From JBGAHD01 sp044226395 (GTDB taxonomy: Bacteria > Pseudomonadota > Gammaproteobacteria > Xanthomonadales > Ahniellaceae), in assembly GCA_044226395.1 (NCBI GenBank), contig JBGAHD010000003.1, positions 868,001 to 932,000 on the forward strand: 64,000 bases of DNA. Direction: 5' to 3'. The notes beneath the pieces are model-generated. The model saw nothing but the letters and a program-made list of their open reading frames with translations. It had not been told where the DNA came from and did no database searches. Below, piece by piece: positions 16,471 through 25,189 of this stretch (positions within the stretch are counted from its first letter, which is position 1; each line of letters begins with the position of its first letter). A program made the position numbers and the translations under genes.

Positions 16471-17907
16471 TCAGCCGCTGGTGGCTTCGTTCGACGCCGA
16501 CGCGTCCGCCTCGGGCGCGCGCTCGGCGAAGTCGCCGGCGAGTGCCTTATACAGAGCCGCGAGCGAGGTCGCTTGCTGCGTGCGCGCCTGCGCGAGACGG
16601 TTCTCGAAATCGATCAGGCTGCGCTCGGCGTCGAGCACGGCGAGGTAATCGCTCGCGCCCGCGTCGAAGCGCAGACGCGCCAGTTCCGCCGACCGCGCGC
16701 TCTCGCGCACGGCCTCATCGAGCGCGGCCGCCGTGCGATTGCTGGCGCGATAGGCGGCGAGCGCGTTCTCGGTTTCTTCCAGCGCGCGCAGCACGGTTTC
16801 CTGATAGGCCGCGATGGCGCCATCGGAACGCGCTTGCGCCGCCTTCGCGCGCTGACGCACGCGACCGAAGTCGAGGAAGCTCCAGCTCAACGACGGGCCC
16901 CAGCGCCAGCGCTCGGTGTCGCCACCGCCGAGATCGCCGAAGGTCTGCGCGGTGTAGCCGAAGCCGCCGAGCAGATTGAGCTTGGGAAAGTACTCGGCGA
17001 TCTGCACGCCCACGCGCGCCGACGCGGCGGCCGCGCGACGTTCGGCCGCGCGCACGTCGGGACGACGCGCGAGCCATTCCTCGGGCGTGCCCAAGGCCTG
17101 CAGCGCGGGCAACGCGGGCATCGGCGCGGGCGGACCGAGTTGTTCGCGGAGCGTGTCGATGGTCTGCGCGGTGAGCACGGCCAGGCGTTGCTCCTGACGC
17201 GAGACATCGGCCTCGATGCCGGGAATCTGCGCGGCCACGCCCAGGCCCAAGGCGCGGGCGCGCGCCAGATCGAGTTCGGTGCCGCGACCGGCGTCGAGCT
17301 GCGCTTGCAGCAGATCCACGTTCTCTTGCAGGTTTTTCAGATTGCGCTGCTGCAAGGCCAATTGCGCCTGTGTGCCGCGCAACGCGAAGTAAGCCTGCGC
17401 GGTCTCGGCGACGATGGCGCGACGCACGTCGGCGAGCGCGGCCTCTTCGGCCTCGACATCGCGACGGATCGCCTGGTTCTGCCGACGCAGACTGCCGAAC
17501 AGATCAATCTCCCAACTGGCGTCGAAGCCGGCCTTATAGGTCGTGGTCGTGCCTTGATCGCTGGGCACGAAGGGATCGCGACCGCTGGGCTTGCTGCGCT
17601 CGCCATCGGCGCCAGCGGTGACCGTCGGAAACCAACTGAAGGTCGACAGGCCGCGCAGCGCGCGCTGCTCGTCCAGTCGCGCGATCGCCTGCGCCACCGT
17701 GGTGTTGGCGGCGTTGGCGCGCGCGATCAGGGCTTGCAGCGTGGCGTCATCGAAGGCCGACCACAGCGGTGTCGCCGCGCCCGCGCCTTGCGCGTCGCCG
17801 CCTTCGGCGAAGCGCTGGGGCAGGGGCACGTCGGGACGCGTGTAGTTCGGCCCGACGGTGCAGGCGCTGATCGCGGCGCAGAGCAAAATCACGGCGAACT
17901 TACGCAT
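16471..17907 (-). CDS. Outer-membrane efflux lipoprotein, NodT/OprN family
   Basis: The outer-membrane channel of a tripartite RND pump, which opens to let substrates leave the periplasm. The 478-residue product has a lipoprotein signal ending in ISAC, followed by the T-V-G-P-N-Y motif typical of NodT-family factors. Two repeated halves of about 200 residues each hold the outer-membrane-efflux helical repeats, with SWEIDLFG in the first and SWSFLDFG in the second. The ATG at 17907 is preferred because GGAGG lies about 11 bases upstream; the in-frame GTG at 17916 sits right against that ribosome site. It overlaps the pump gene by 8 bases and ends the operon. Confidence 0.93.
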   Translation of the reverse strand: MRKFAVILLCAAISACTVGPNYTRPDVPLPQRFAEGGDAQGAGAATPLWSAFDDATLQALIARANAANTTVAQAIARLDEQRALRGLSTFSWFPTVTAGADGERSKPSGRDPFVPSDQGTTTTYKAGFDASWEIDLFGSLRRQNQAIRRDVEAEEAALADVRRAIVAETAQAYFALRGTQAQLALQQRNLKNLQENVDLLQAQLDAGRGTELDLARARALGLGVAAQIPGIEADVSRQEQRLAVLTAQTIDTLREQLGPPAPMPALPALQALGTPEEWLARRPDVRAAERRAAAASARVGVQIAEYFPKLNLLGGFGYTAQTFGDLGGGDTERWRWGPSLSWSFLDFGRVRQRAKAAQARSDGAIAAYQETVLRALEETENALAAYRASNRTAAALDEAVRESARSAELARLRFDAGASDYLAVLDAERSLIDFENRLAQARTQQATSLAALYKALAGDFAERAPEADASASNEATSG

Positions 17908-20900
17908 GGCTGACACCCTCCGTGCCCGCGGCGAGCCGCGCGCGTCGTTGCTCGCGGTCCTTCACGAAGCCGCGGATCACCACATAGAACACCGGCGTCA
18001 GGAACAGGCCGAAGAAGGTCACGCCAAGCATGCCGCAGAACACGGTCACGCCCATCACGTGGCGAATCTCCGAACCCGCGCCGTGCGCGAACACCAGCGG
18101 CACCACGCCCATGATGAAGGCGAAGCTCGTCATCAGGATCGGGCGCAGTCGCAGGCGACAGGCTTCGATCGCGGCCTCGAACACGCCGCGGCCGTGATGC
18201 TCGAGCTCGCGCGCGAACTCCACGATCAGGATCGCGTTCTTGCACGCCAGGCCCATCAGCACCACCAGACCCACCTGGGTGAAGATGTTGTTGTCGAGGA
18301 ACGACGGCGGCCCGTTCGGCGGGAACGCGATCAGCGACAAGCCGTGCACGAAGTTCACCACCCAGATGCCGCCGATCGCCGCGAGCAGCGCCATCGGCAC
18401 GATCAGGATCACCGCCAGCGGCAGTGACCAGCTCTCGTACAACGCCGACAACACCAGGAACACCAGCAGCACGCACAGCGGGAACACGAACAGCGAGGCA
18501 TTGCCCTGCGTGGTCTGCTGATAGGTCAGGCCCGTCCATTCGTAACTCATGCCATTGGGCAGCATCTGTTCGGCCATCTCGCCGGCCTTGGCCACGGCCT
18601 GATTGCTACTCATCTGCGCGGCATTGGCGCCACCGGTGAGATCGGCCGCCGGATAGCCGTTGTAGCGGATCACCGGATCGGGGCCGAAGCTCTGATGCAC
18701 GTCGACCACGCTGGCGATCGGTACCATCTCGCCGAGCGCGTTACGCGTCTTCAACTTGCCGATGTCGTCGGCCGAATTGCGGTAGCCCGAATCGGCCTGC
18801 GCGTAGACGCTATACGTGCGACCGAACAAATTGAAGTCATTGACGTAGGCCGAGCCCAGATACACCTGCAAGGTTTCGAACAGATCGGTCAGCGCGATGC
18901 CCTGTTGCTTGGCCTTGACCCGGTCGACGCGCGCGTCGAGCTGGGGCACGTTGGACTGGAAGAACGAGGCCACCGACATCGGATCGAAGCCCGGCGTCTG
19001 ACGCAAGGTGCCCGCCAGCTGCTGCACCTGATTGTTCAACTCGCCATAACCCAGGCCCGCGCGATCCTGCACATACATCTCGAAGCCCGCGGAATTGCCC
19101 AGGCCCAGCACCGGCGGCGGCATCAAGGCGAAGCCCAGGCCTTCCTGGATGCCACCGAACTGCATCGACAACATGCCGGCGATTTCCTGCGCGGTCTCCT
19201 TGCGCTCGCCCTGCGGCTTGAGGCCGAAGAAAATCGTGCCCGAGTTCGGCGTATTGGTGAAATGCACGCCATTCAAACCCGGGAACGCCACCGCGTCGGC
19301 CACGCCCGGCGTGTTGAGCGCGATCTCGCTCATGCGCTCGACGACCTTTTCGGTGCGATCGAGCGAAGCGCCCTCGGGCAACACGGTCACGCCGAACAGA
19401 TACTGTTTGTCCTGCACCGGAATGAAGCCGCCCGGCACCGCGCGGAACGCCAGCACCGTGATCACCAGCAGGCCCGCGTACAGCGCCAGCGACACGCCGC
19501 GACGACTGATCGTGCCCTTGATCGTGCGGCCGTAACGCTCCGACGACCGCTTGAAGAAGCGGTTGAACGGCGCGAAGAACCAACCCAGCAGGCGATCGAT
19601 CAAGCGCGCGAACGCATCCTTGGGCGCGCCATGCGGCTTGAGCAGCGCCGCGGCCAGCGCCGGCGACAAGGTCAGCGAGTTGATCGCCGAGATCACCGTC
19701 GAGATCGCGATGGTCACTGCGAACTGACGATAAAACTGGCCGGTCACGCCGCCGAGAAACGCGATCGGCACGAACACCGCGGTCAGCACCAGGGCGATCG
19801 CGATGATCGGACCCGAGACTTCGCTCATCGCCTTGTGCGCGGCGGCCAGCGGCGATAGACCTTCTTCGATGTTGCGCTCAACGTTTTCGACCACGACGAT
19901 CGCGTCATCGACCACGATGCCGATCGCCAGCACCAGGCCGAACAAGGTCAGCACATTGATCGAAAAGCCCAGCACCCACAGCACCGCGAAGGTACCCACG
20001 ATCGACACCGGCACCGCGAGCAGCGGAATGATCGACGCGCGCCAGGTCTGCAAGAACACGATCACCACCAGCACCACCAAGGCCACGGCCTCGAGCAAGG
20101 TCTGGATCACGGCGCTGATCGATTCACGCACGAACACGGTCGGGTCGTAGACCACCGACCACTTCACGCCCTCGGGGAAGGCCTTGGCGAGCTTCTTCAT
20201 TTTCGCGCGCACGGCGTCCGACAGCGCGATGGAATTGGCGCCGGGGGCCTCGAAGATGACGATCGCCGCCGCCTGCTTGTTGTTGAGCAGTGAACGCAGC
20301 GCGTATTGCGAGGCGCCCAGTTCGATCCGCGCCACGTCACGCAGGCGCGTGATCTCGCCACGCTCGCCGGTCTTGAGCACGATGTCGCCGAACTCCTCGG
20401 GCGTGGTCAGACGACCACGCGCGTTGACCGACAACTGCACGTCGACCGCGTTCTCCTGCGGCGGCGCGCCGATGGTGCCGGCCGAGACCTGCACGTTCTG
20501 CTCGCGCATGGCGCGCAGCACGTCGCCGGCGGTGAGGCCGCGCGCGGCGACTTCATCGGGCTTGAGCCACACGCGCATGGCGTAGTCGCCCGCGCCGAAG
20601 ATGATCGCCTGACCGACGCCAGGCAGACGCGCGATTTCATCGCGCAGGCGCAGTGTCGCGTAGTTGCGCAGGTACAGCGCGTCGTAGCGCGCGTCGGGCG
20701 AGGTCAGATGCACGACCATGGTCAGCGTCGGCGATTGCTTGGTCGTGGTCACGCCGAGCTGGCGCACGGTCTCGGGCAGACGCGGCTGCGCTTGCGCGAC
20801 GCGGTTCTGCACCTGCACCTGGGCCAGGTCGATGTCGGTGCCGATCTTGAACGTGACATCGAGCTGCATCACGCCATCGGAGCCGGCGACCGACTTCATG

Positions 20901-21136
20901 TAGATCATGTTCTCGACACCGTTGATCGCTTCCTCGAGCGGCGCGGCGACGGTTTCGGAGATCGTGGTCGGATCGGCGCCCGGATAGAGCGCGCGCACTT
21001 GCACCGAGGGCGGCACGACCTCGGGGTATTCACTGACGGGAATATTGGGAAGAGCCAGCAATCCCGATACGAATATCAGGATCGACAGCACCGCCGCGAA
21101 GATCGGGCGGTCGACAAAAAATCTGGATGCGTCCAT
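17900..21136 (-). CDS. RND multidrug efflux pump inner-membrane transporter, MexF/OqxB-like
   Basis: The proton-driven inner-membrane pump of a tripartite exporter. At 1078 residues it has the full HAE1 layout: the first membrane helix with FFVDRPIFA at 6-14, two large periplasmic loops, and 12 membrane segments. The proton-relay motif GIVVDDAIVVVENVER near residue 400 carries the adjacent aspartates. The segment GFIPVQDKQYL begins the second half. Regions such as PPVLGLGNSAGFEM resemble MexF/OqxB/BpeF more than AcrB, a group that exports chloramphenicol, quinolones and other aromatics. AAGGA precedes the ATG. It stands 52 bp after the adaptor gene. The true substrates cannot be read from the sequence. 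Confidence 0.95.
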   Translation of the reverse strand: MDASRFFVDRPIFAAVLSILIFVSGLLALPNIPVSEYPEVVPPSVQVRALYPGADPTTISETVAAPLEEAINGVENMIYMKSVAGSDGVMQLDVTFKIGTDIDLAQVQVQNRVAQAQPRLPETVRQLGVTTTKQSPTLTMVVHLTSPDARYDALYLRNYATLRLRDEIARLPGVGQAIIFGAGDYAMRVWLKPDEVAARGLTAGDVLRAMREQNVQVSAGTIGAPPQENAVDVQLSVNARGRLTTPEEFGDIVLKTGERGEITRLRDVARIELGASQYALRSLLNNKQAAAIVIFEAPGANSIALSDAVRAKMKKLAKAFPEGVKWSVVYDPTVFVRESISAVIQTLLEAVALVVLVVIVFLQTWRASIIPLLAVPVSIVGTFAVLWVLGFSINVLTLFGLVLAIGIVVDDAIVVVENVERNIEEGLSPLAAAHKAMSEVSGPIIAIALVLTAVFVPIAFLGGVTGQFYRQFAVTIAISTVISAINSLTLSPALAAALLKPHGAPKDAFARLIDRLLGWFFAPFNRFFKRSSERYGRTIKGTISRRGVSLALYAGLLVITVLAFRAVPGGFIPVQDKQYLFGVTVLPEGASLDRTEKVVERMSEIALNTPGVADAVAFPGLNGVHFTNTPNSGTIFFGLKPQGERKETAQEIAGMLSMQFGGIQEGLGFALMPPPVLGLGNSAGFEMYVQDRAGLGYGELNNQVQQLAGTLRQTPGFDPMSVASFFQSNVPQLDARVDRVKAKQQGIALTDLFETLQVYLGSAYVNDFNLFGRTYSVYAQADSGYRNSADDIGKLKTRNALGEMVPIASVVDVHQSFGPDPVIRYNGYPAADLTGGANAAQMSSNQAVAKAGEMAEQMLPNGMSYEWTGLTYQQTTQGNASLFVFPLCVLLVFLVLSALYESWSLPLAVILIVPMALLAAIGGIWVVNFVHGLSLIAFPPNGPPSFLDNNIFTQVGLVVLMGLACKNAILIVEFARELEHHGRGVFEAAIEACRLRLRPILMTSFAFIMGVVPLVFAHGAGSEIRHVMGVTVFCGMLGVTFFGLFLTPVFYVVIRGFVKDREQRRARLAAGTEGVSHA

Positions 21137-21188
21137 GGGGGTTCCTTCGGCTACGCGCAGCGTGTGTCGGTCAAGTCCGAGCGCACGC

Positions 21189-22373
21189 TCACTGCGCCGC
21201 CGCCTGGCCCTGGGCGGGCGCGGGCGGGGTGAATTCGGGTTGATCCATCGGCACCGTGACCGGCGCCACCGGCATGCCGGGGAAGAAGATCTTGCGCACG
21301 CCGTTGATCACGACCTGATCGCCGGCCGCGAGGCCCGACTCGACCACGCGCAGGCCGTCGACCATCGGACCCAACACCACGTCCTTGCGCAGCGCCGCGT
21401 TCTTGGGGCCGATCACGAAGACGTACTTGCGATCCTGGTCGGTCATCACCGCGCGATCGTGAATCAGCATCGCCTCGTGCTCGGCGCCGCCGAGCAACTG
21501 CACGCGCGCGAACAGGCCAGGCGTGAACACGCGATCGGGATTGGGCAGCAGGGCCTTGGCGCGAATCGTGCCGGTGGCCGGATCGATCTGGTTGTCGACG
21601 AAGACCATCTCGCCTTGATGCGGATAGCCGTCTTCATCGGTCAGGCCCACGCGCACGGGATTGCGTGAATCGCGCGAGCTCGGACGCTCGCCCTTGCGCG
21701 CCAGGCTCTGATACTTCAGATACACGCGCTCGTCGCCTTCGAAGGTGACGTAGACCGGATCGATCGACACCACCGTGGTCAGCAACGACGTGCCCGGATT
21801 GAGCAAGTTGCCCGGACGAATCAGCGCCTGACCGACGCGACCATCGATGGGCGATGTGATGCGCGTGAACTCGAGGTTCAAGCGCGTCTGCACCAGCGCG
21901 GCTTCCATGGCCTTGCGATCGGCCTCGGCCTGACGCAATTCGCCGCGACGGGTTTCGAGTTCCTCGATCGACATGGCCTTGACCGCGGCGAGCTTCTCGG
22001 CGCGCGCGAGTTCCTGATGCGCCACGTCCACGCGCGTCGCCGCGCGCGCGACATTGGCCTGGGCGCTGTCGACGGCGGCGCGATATTCGCGATCGTCGAT
22101 GGTGAACAGCAGATCGCCACGCGCCACTTCCGCGCCTTCGCGAAAATGCACGCCGGCCAGATAGCCGCCCACGCGCGGACGGATCTCGATCGAATCCACC
22201 GCTTCGACGCGGCCGGAAAATTCATCCCATTCGGTGATGGGCTTTTGCACCACCGCGGCGACATTGACCGACGGCGGGGGCATCTGCGGACCGCCGCCAC
22301 CGCCGCCACAAGCGGACAGCACGGCCAGGCTCAGCGCGAGCCAGGTCAGGCGGAAGATGGACTGCGCATTCAT
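21189..22373 (-). CDS. RND efflux periplasmic adaptor, MexE/AcrA-like lipoprotein
   Basis: The membrane-fusion protein that joins the inner-membrane pump to the outer-membrane channel. The 394-residue protein has a lipoprotein signal ending in LSAC with Cys at about 22, followed by a run of glycines. The biotinyl-lipoyl halves (SGRVEAVDSIEIRPRVGGYL and the region around ITSPIDGRVG) flank a coiled-coil hairpin of about 100-165. A beta-barrel and a membrane-proximal domain complete it. Its start overlaps the SDR stop by four bases (ATGA), which fixes the start and shows co-translation. The whole resembles MexE and BpeE, consistent with the MexF-like pump next to it. Confidence 0.94.
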   Translation of the reverse strand: MNAQSIFRLTWLALSLAVLSACGGGGGGPQMPPPSVNVAAVVQKPITEWDEFSGRVEAVDSIEIRPRVGGYLAGVHFREGAEVARGDLLFTIDDREYRAAVDSAQANVARAATRVDVAHQELARAEKLAAVKAMSIEELETRRGELRQAEADRKAMEAALVQTRLNLEFTRITSPIDGRVGQALIRPGNLLNPGTSLLTTVVSIDPVYVTFEGDERVYLKYQSLARKGERPSSRDSRNPVRVGLTDEDGYPHQGEMVFVDNQIDPATGTIRAKALLPNPDRVFTPGLFARVQLLGGAEHEAMLIHDRAVMTDQDRKYVFVIGPKNAALRKDVVLGPMVDGLRVVESGLAAGDQVVINGVRKIFFPGMPVAPVTVPMDQPEFTPPAPAQGQAAAQ

Positions 22374-23161
22374 GCGGGTTTCTCCTGGTTATTCTCGGTA
22401 TTCGGGTGTTCTTGAAGAGTCTTGCCACAGCCGCCCGCGCGCGGACCGCGCAGATGCACGATGGGCGTGCGCGAAGCGGGGTTGTCGATCAGATCGATGA
22501 CGGCGCGGCCCACGTCCTCGGGCAGCATCCAGTCGGGGCAGGCGTGGCTGGTGTTCTTGGGCGTGCGCACCAGCGACCACAGCATCAGCATCTGCACGCG
22601 CACGGGCAGGTGCGCGCATTCGTCGGCGAGCGCTTCGATCAGCATGCGTTGCGCGGCCGCGCACACCGACACGTGACCATAGCCCGCCCAGGGAAACTGC
22701 GCCGCCGCGCTGCCGATCGACAGCAGCAAGCGATCGGGCGCGGCCTCGGCGAGCAGCGGAATCAGCGCCTTCGCCGCGTGAAAGTGCGGCAGCACTTGCG
22801 TGGCGAACTGATCGGCGAGGAACACGCCATCGCGATCGAGCAAGGCGCCGCCGACCTTGGGCGCGCCGACGGCGATCACCGCGGCTTCGGGACGCACGCG
22901 CAAGGTGCGCAGCGCGCGCACGAGTTGCGTGGCCTCGGCTTCGCTGGCGACTGAACCGGGCAACAGCGTCAAGCGCGGATCGCGCGAAAAATCCTCATGC
23001 AAACGCGCCAGGCCACCGCCATCGCGCGCGATCGCCACCACGCCGCGGCCCGTGGCCAGCAGCGCGCCGACGATGCCCGCGCCAACACCGCCACTGGCGC
23101 CGATCACCAGGGTCGCGGTCTTGGTCTGCGAGCGGAACGGTTTGACGAAAGGCGCGGGCAT
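22370..23161 (-). CDS. Short-chain dehydrogenase/reductase, first gene of the efflux operon
   Basis: A 263-residue NAD(P)-binding Rossmann protein. The dinucleotide loop is GASGGVGAG near residues 20-28, with a second LLSIGSAAA segment at the usual strand-5 position. The catalytic tyrosine fits YGHVSVCAAAQ, where the lysine four residues after Tyr in classical SDRs is absent, so enzymatic activity is doubtful. The ATG at 23161 is preferred because the frame upstream of it (open to 23311) would run through the LysR operator. It is coupled to the adaptor gene and divergent from the LysR gene. In MexEF-OprN-type systems an oxidoreductase near the pump detoxifies or signals its substrates; that is analogy, not evidence. 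Confidence 0.78.
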   Translation of the reverse strand: MPAPFVKPFRSQTKTATLVIGASGGVGAGIVGALLATGRGVVAIARDGGGLARLHEDFSRDPRLTLLPGSVASEAEATQLVRALRTLRVRPEAAVIAVGAPKVGGALLDRDGVFLADQFATQVLPHFHAAKALIPLLAEAAPDRLLLSIGSAAAQFPWAGYGHVSVCAAAQRMLIEALADECAHLPVRVQMLMLWSLVRTPKNTSHACPDWMLPEDVGRAVIDLIDNPASRTPIVHLRGPRAGGCGKTLQEHPNTENNQEKPA

Positions 23162-23238
23162 CGGGGGTTGGCTGGCGCTGTCAGGGGGCGCCAACGATAG
23201 GGGCGGTGCCGGGCTTTGATAACCCCCGCGACTGGGAT

Positions 23239-23264
23239 TGATTGTTTCACTGGTGGAACAATCA
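23239..23264. promoter_or_regulatory. 26-bp palindrome, probable LysR operator
   Basis: The arms TGATTGTTTCAC and GTGGAACAATCA are inverted repeats with one mismatch and a two-base centre. The site lies between the divergent SDR-efflux and LysR genes, 78 bases before the SDR start and 32 before the LysR start. A good -10 box (TATGAT, 23270-23275) for the LysR gene follows, with TTCACT at 23246-23251 as a possible -35 inside the palindrome. Binding there could repress the regulator itself and control the pump. Confidence 0.65.
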
Positions 23265-23295
23265 GGCGCTATGATGGGGCCGAGCCAGGACCGGG

Positions 23296-24228
23296 GTGTC
23301 GAGAATGCCACGCGATCTCAATGAAACTGTCATGTTTGTCAAGGTAGTAGAGAAGGGCTCGTTCACCCAGGCCAGCCTGTTGTTGGGTGTCCCCAAAGCG
23401 ACCTTGTCTCGAAAAATGCAGGAATTGGAACAACGCTTGGGGACACCCTTGATGCGCCGGAGCACGCGCAAGCTCGCCCTGACCGAGGCCGGGCAGCTGT
23501 ATTTCGACCATTGCGCGCGCATCGTGCGCGAGCTCGACGACGCCGAAAGCGCCATCAACCAGCTGCGCGGCGCCCCGCGCGGGTGGATCCGCATCACCGC
23601 CCCGTATTCCATGGGCACGCAGACGCTCGCGCCCCTGCTGCCCGAGTTCATGACGCGCTATCCCGACGTGCGCATCGACATGGTTCTGACCAACGAAGTG
23701 CTCGACATCATCGGCGCCGATATCGACGTGGCGCTGCGCGTGGGGAGCCTGGGCGATTCCAGTCTGCACGCGCGTTTGCTCGCGCGACTTTCGGGCTGCG
23801 TCTTCGCCAGTCCCGAGTATCTCAGTCGCTATGGCGAACCCTTGCGCCCCGAGGATCTGATTCACCATCGCGCCATCACCATGGCCATGCAGCGCCGCAA
23901 TCAACGCGTGTCCTGGCCGCTGGGCGATGGCGTGACCCAGGGCGAGTATCCGGTCAATCCGGTGATGGTCAGCAATGAACCCGACAGCTTGCGTCGCATC
24001 GCCGAAGCGGGCGTCGGCCTGGTATTCCTGCCGGAGAAACTCGGCGAGGCCTCGGTGCAGACCGGTCGATTGATCCGCGTGCTCGGCGCGTGGCGCTCGC
24101 CGCCTTTTGATCTCAACGCCGTGTTTCCGCGCGGTGGCGTGCTGGCGCCGAAGGTGCGCGCCTTTGTCGATTTCCTCGTGGAAAAGACCGCGGACCTGCT
24201 CGAGCTCACGCCCGAGGCCGCGCGTTAG
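23296..24228 (+). CDS. LysR-family transcriptional regulator of the efflux operon
   Basis: A 310-residue regulator with an N-terminal winged helix-turn-helix (ASLLLGVPKATLSRKMQELE near 25-45) and a periplasmic-binding-like effector domain from about 95 on. The sequence style (DLNETVMFVKVVEKGSF) is that of the CrgA/DsdC-like branch rather than MexT itself. A GTG start at 23296 is preferred because AGGA lies 5 bases upstream; the ATG at 23305 is an alternative. It is divergent from the SDR-MexE-MexF-OprN-like operon and probably binds the palindrome between them. Whether it activates or represses cannot be told. Confidence 0.92.
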   Translation: MSRMPRDLNETVMFVKVVEKGSFTQASLLLGVPKATLSRKMQELEQRLGTPLMRRSTRKLALTEAGQLYFDHCARIVRELDDAESAINQLRGAPRGWIRITAPYSMGTQTLAPLLPEFMTRYPDVRIDMVLTNEVLDIIGADIDVALRVGSLGDSSLHARLLARLSGCVFASPEYLSRYGEPLRPEDLIHHRAITMAMQRRNQRVSWPLGDGVTQGEYPVNPVMVSNEPDSLRRIAEAGVGLVFLPEKLGEASVQTGRLIRVLGAWRSPPFDLNAVFPRGGVLAPKVRAFVDFLVEKTADLLELTPEAAR

Positions 24229-24244
24229 ACGGGACGCGCGTCGA

Positions 24245-24946
24245 TCACTCGATCAAGGGCGCGATCAAGGGCCGCCACACCGCGTAGCCGCGCGCGTTCA
24301 TGTGCAGGGCATCGGGACCGAAGAGCTCGGCGCGCGGCGCGTGCCTCGCGTCGAGCATCGGCGAGGCGATGTCGACGAAGAAAGTCTCGCGTCGCGCCGC
24401 CGCGAGCGCGCGCAGTTCCGCGTTGACCTCGTTCTGCGCGCCCAACAAACCCTCGCGCGCGGGGCTCGGTTTGATCGCGACCACGATCACGCGAGCGTCG
24501 GGCAGCGCGTCATCGATGCGCGCGAACAAACGTCGCCAGTCGCTGATCACGGCCTCGGGCGTCATCGCCATCGACAGATCGTTGTCGCCGAAGTACAGCA
24601 CCAGGGTGCGCGGGCGCAGCGGCATCACGATGCGATCGAACATCGCCACGCCGACGGCCGTGGTCGAACCGCCGAAACCGCGATTGCGGGCGCGCGTCGG
24701 CGCGAACGCGTCCTCGAGACCCGGCCATAAGCGAAACGACGAGCTGCCATAGAACACGATCTCGTGTTCGCCAGGCGGATGCGCCTGTTCATCGGCGGCG
24801 AAGCGCGTCAGGTCCTCGGTCCAGGTTTCGGGCGGTGCTTGCGCGCCGCACCATGACGCGAATATTAGAAAAACGGCGAATACCGCGGCGCGCGCGCGCG
24901 AGTCCCAGCGCATGGCGATTTCCGTGCTGCGTCGCACTAGTGCCAT
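24245..24946 (-). CDS. Secreted SGNH/GDSL hydrolase
   Basis: A 233-residue lipase/esterase-type hydrolase with the four SGNH blocks: FYGSSS with the nucleophilic Ser, RGFGGST with the block II glycine, YFGDNDLS with the block III Asn, and DALHMN with the catalytic Asp-His pair near the C terminus. A signal peptide ends near W-C-G-A-Q-A. The ATG at 24946 has GGAG 8 bases upstream; an internal ATG at 24913 would give a shorter, more typical signal. It may remove acyl groups from glycans or lipids. It is divergent from zwf, and the LacI-type operator at 25025 lies in the shared intergenic region, so it could belong to the same regulon. Confidence 0.85.
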   Translation of the reverse strand: MALVRRSTEIAMRWDSRARAAVFAVFLIFASWCGAQAPPETWTEDLTRFAADEQAHPPGEHEIVFYGSSSFRLWPGLEDAFAPTRARNRGFGGSTTAVGVAMFDRIVMPLRPRTLVLYFGDNDLSMAMTPEAVISDWRRLFARIDDALPDARVIVVAIKPSPAREGLLGAQNEVNAELRALAAARRETFFVDIASPMLDARHAPRAELFGPDALHMNARGYAVWRPLIAPLIE

Positions 24947-25014
24947 TCCTGCGTCTCCGTGATCGCCGCCCCGAATCCTCTCCGAAGCGGGTGCCACGCC
25001 GCCACGGCTTGCGC

Positions 25015-25038
25015 TATTCTCGCATGTAATCGTTTCCA
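25015..25038 (+). promoter_or_regulatory. zwf operon promoter region with LacI-type operator
   Basis: A -10-like TATTCT lies at 25015-25020; no good -35 is seen. Directly downstream, TGTAATCGTTTCCA at 25025-25038 fits the LacI-family half-palindrome TGnAAnCGnTTnCA. It lies about 165 bases before the zwf ATG. The site is similar to those in the LacI gene promoter (32242) and the TonB-receptor promoter (43872), so the downstream LacI-family protein is the likely binder. Confidence 0.6.
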
Positions 25039-25189
25039 CGAAGGCCGGGGCCGAGCACCCTCATGCCGCCGGTCACGCGCAGGGTCAAGTCCCGCGGGAG
25101 GAATGAATTCGTATGCATTGGGTTGAACGGGCCCCGCGCGCCGGCCACCCTTGGCAGTCGCCCCGCGACTGACTTGGAGTGACGTGACG

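Noticed and set aside
24910..25038. LacI-type site at 25025 as a promoter element for the SGNH hydrolase
   Set aside because: On the minus strand TACATG would serve as -10 but no -35 is found at the right distance, so the site is better assigned to the zwf side; shared control remains possible.
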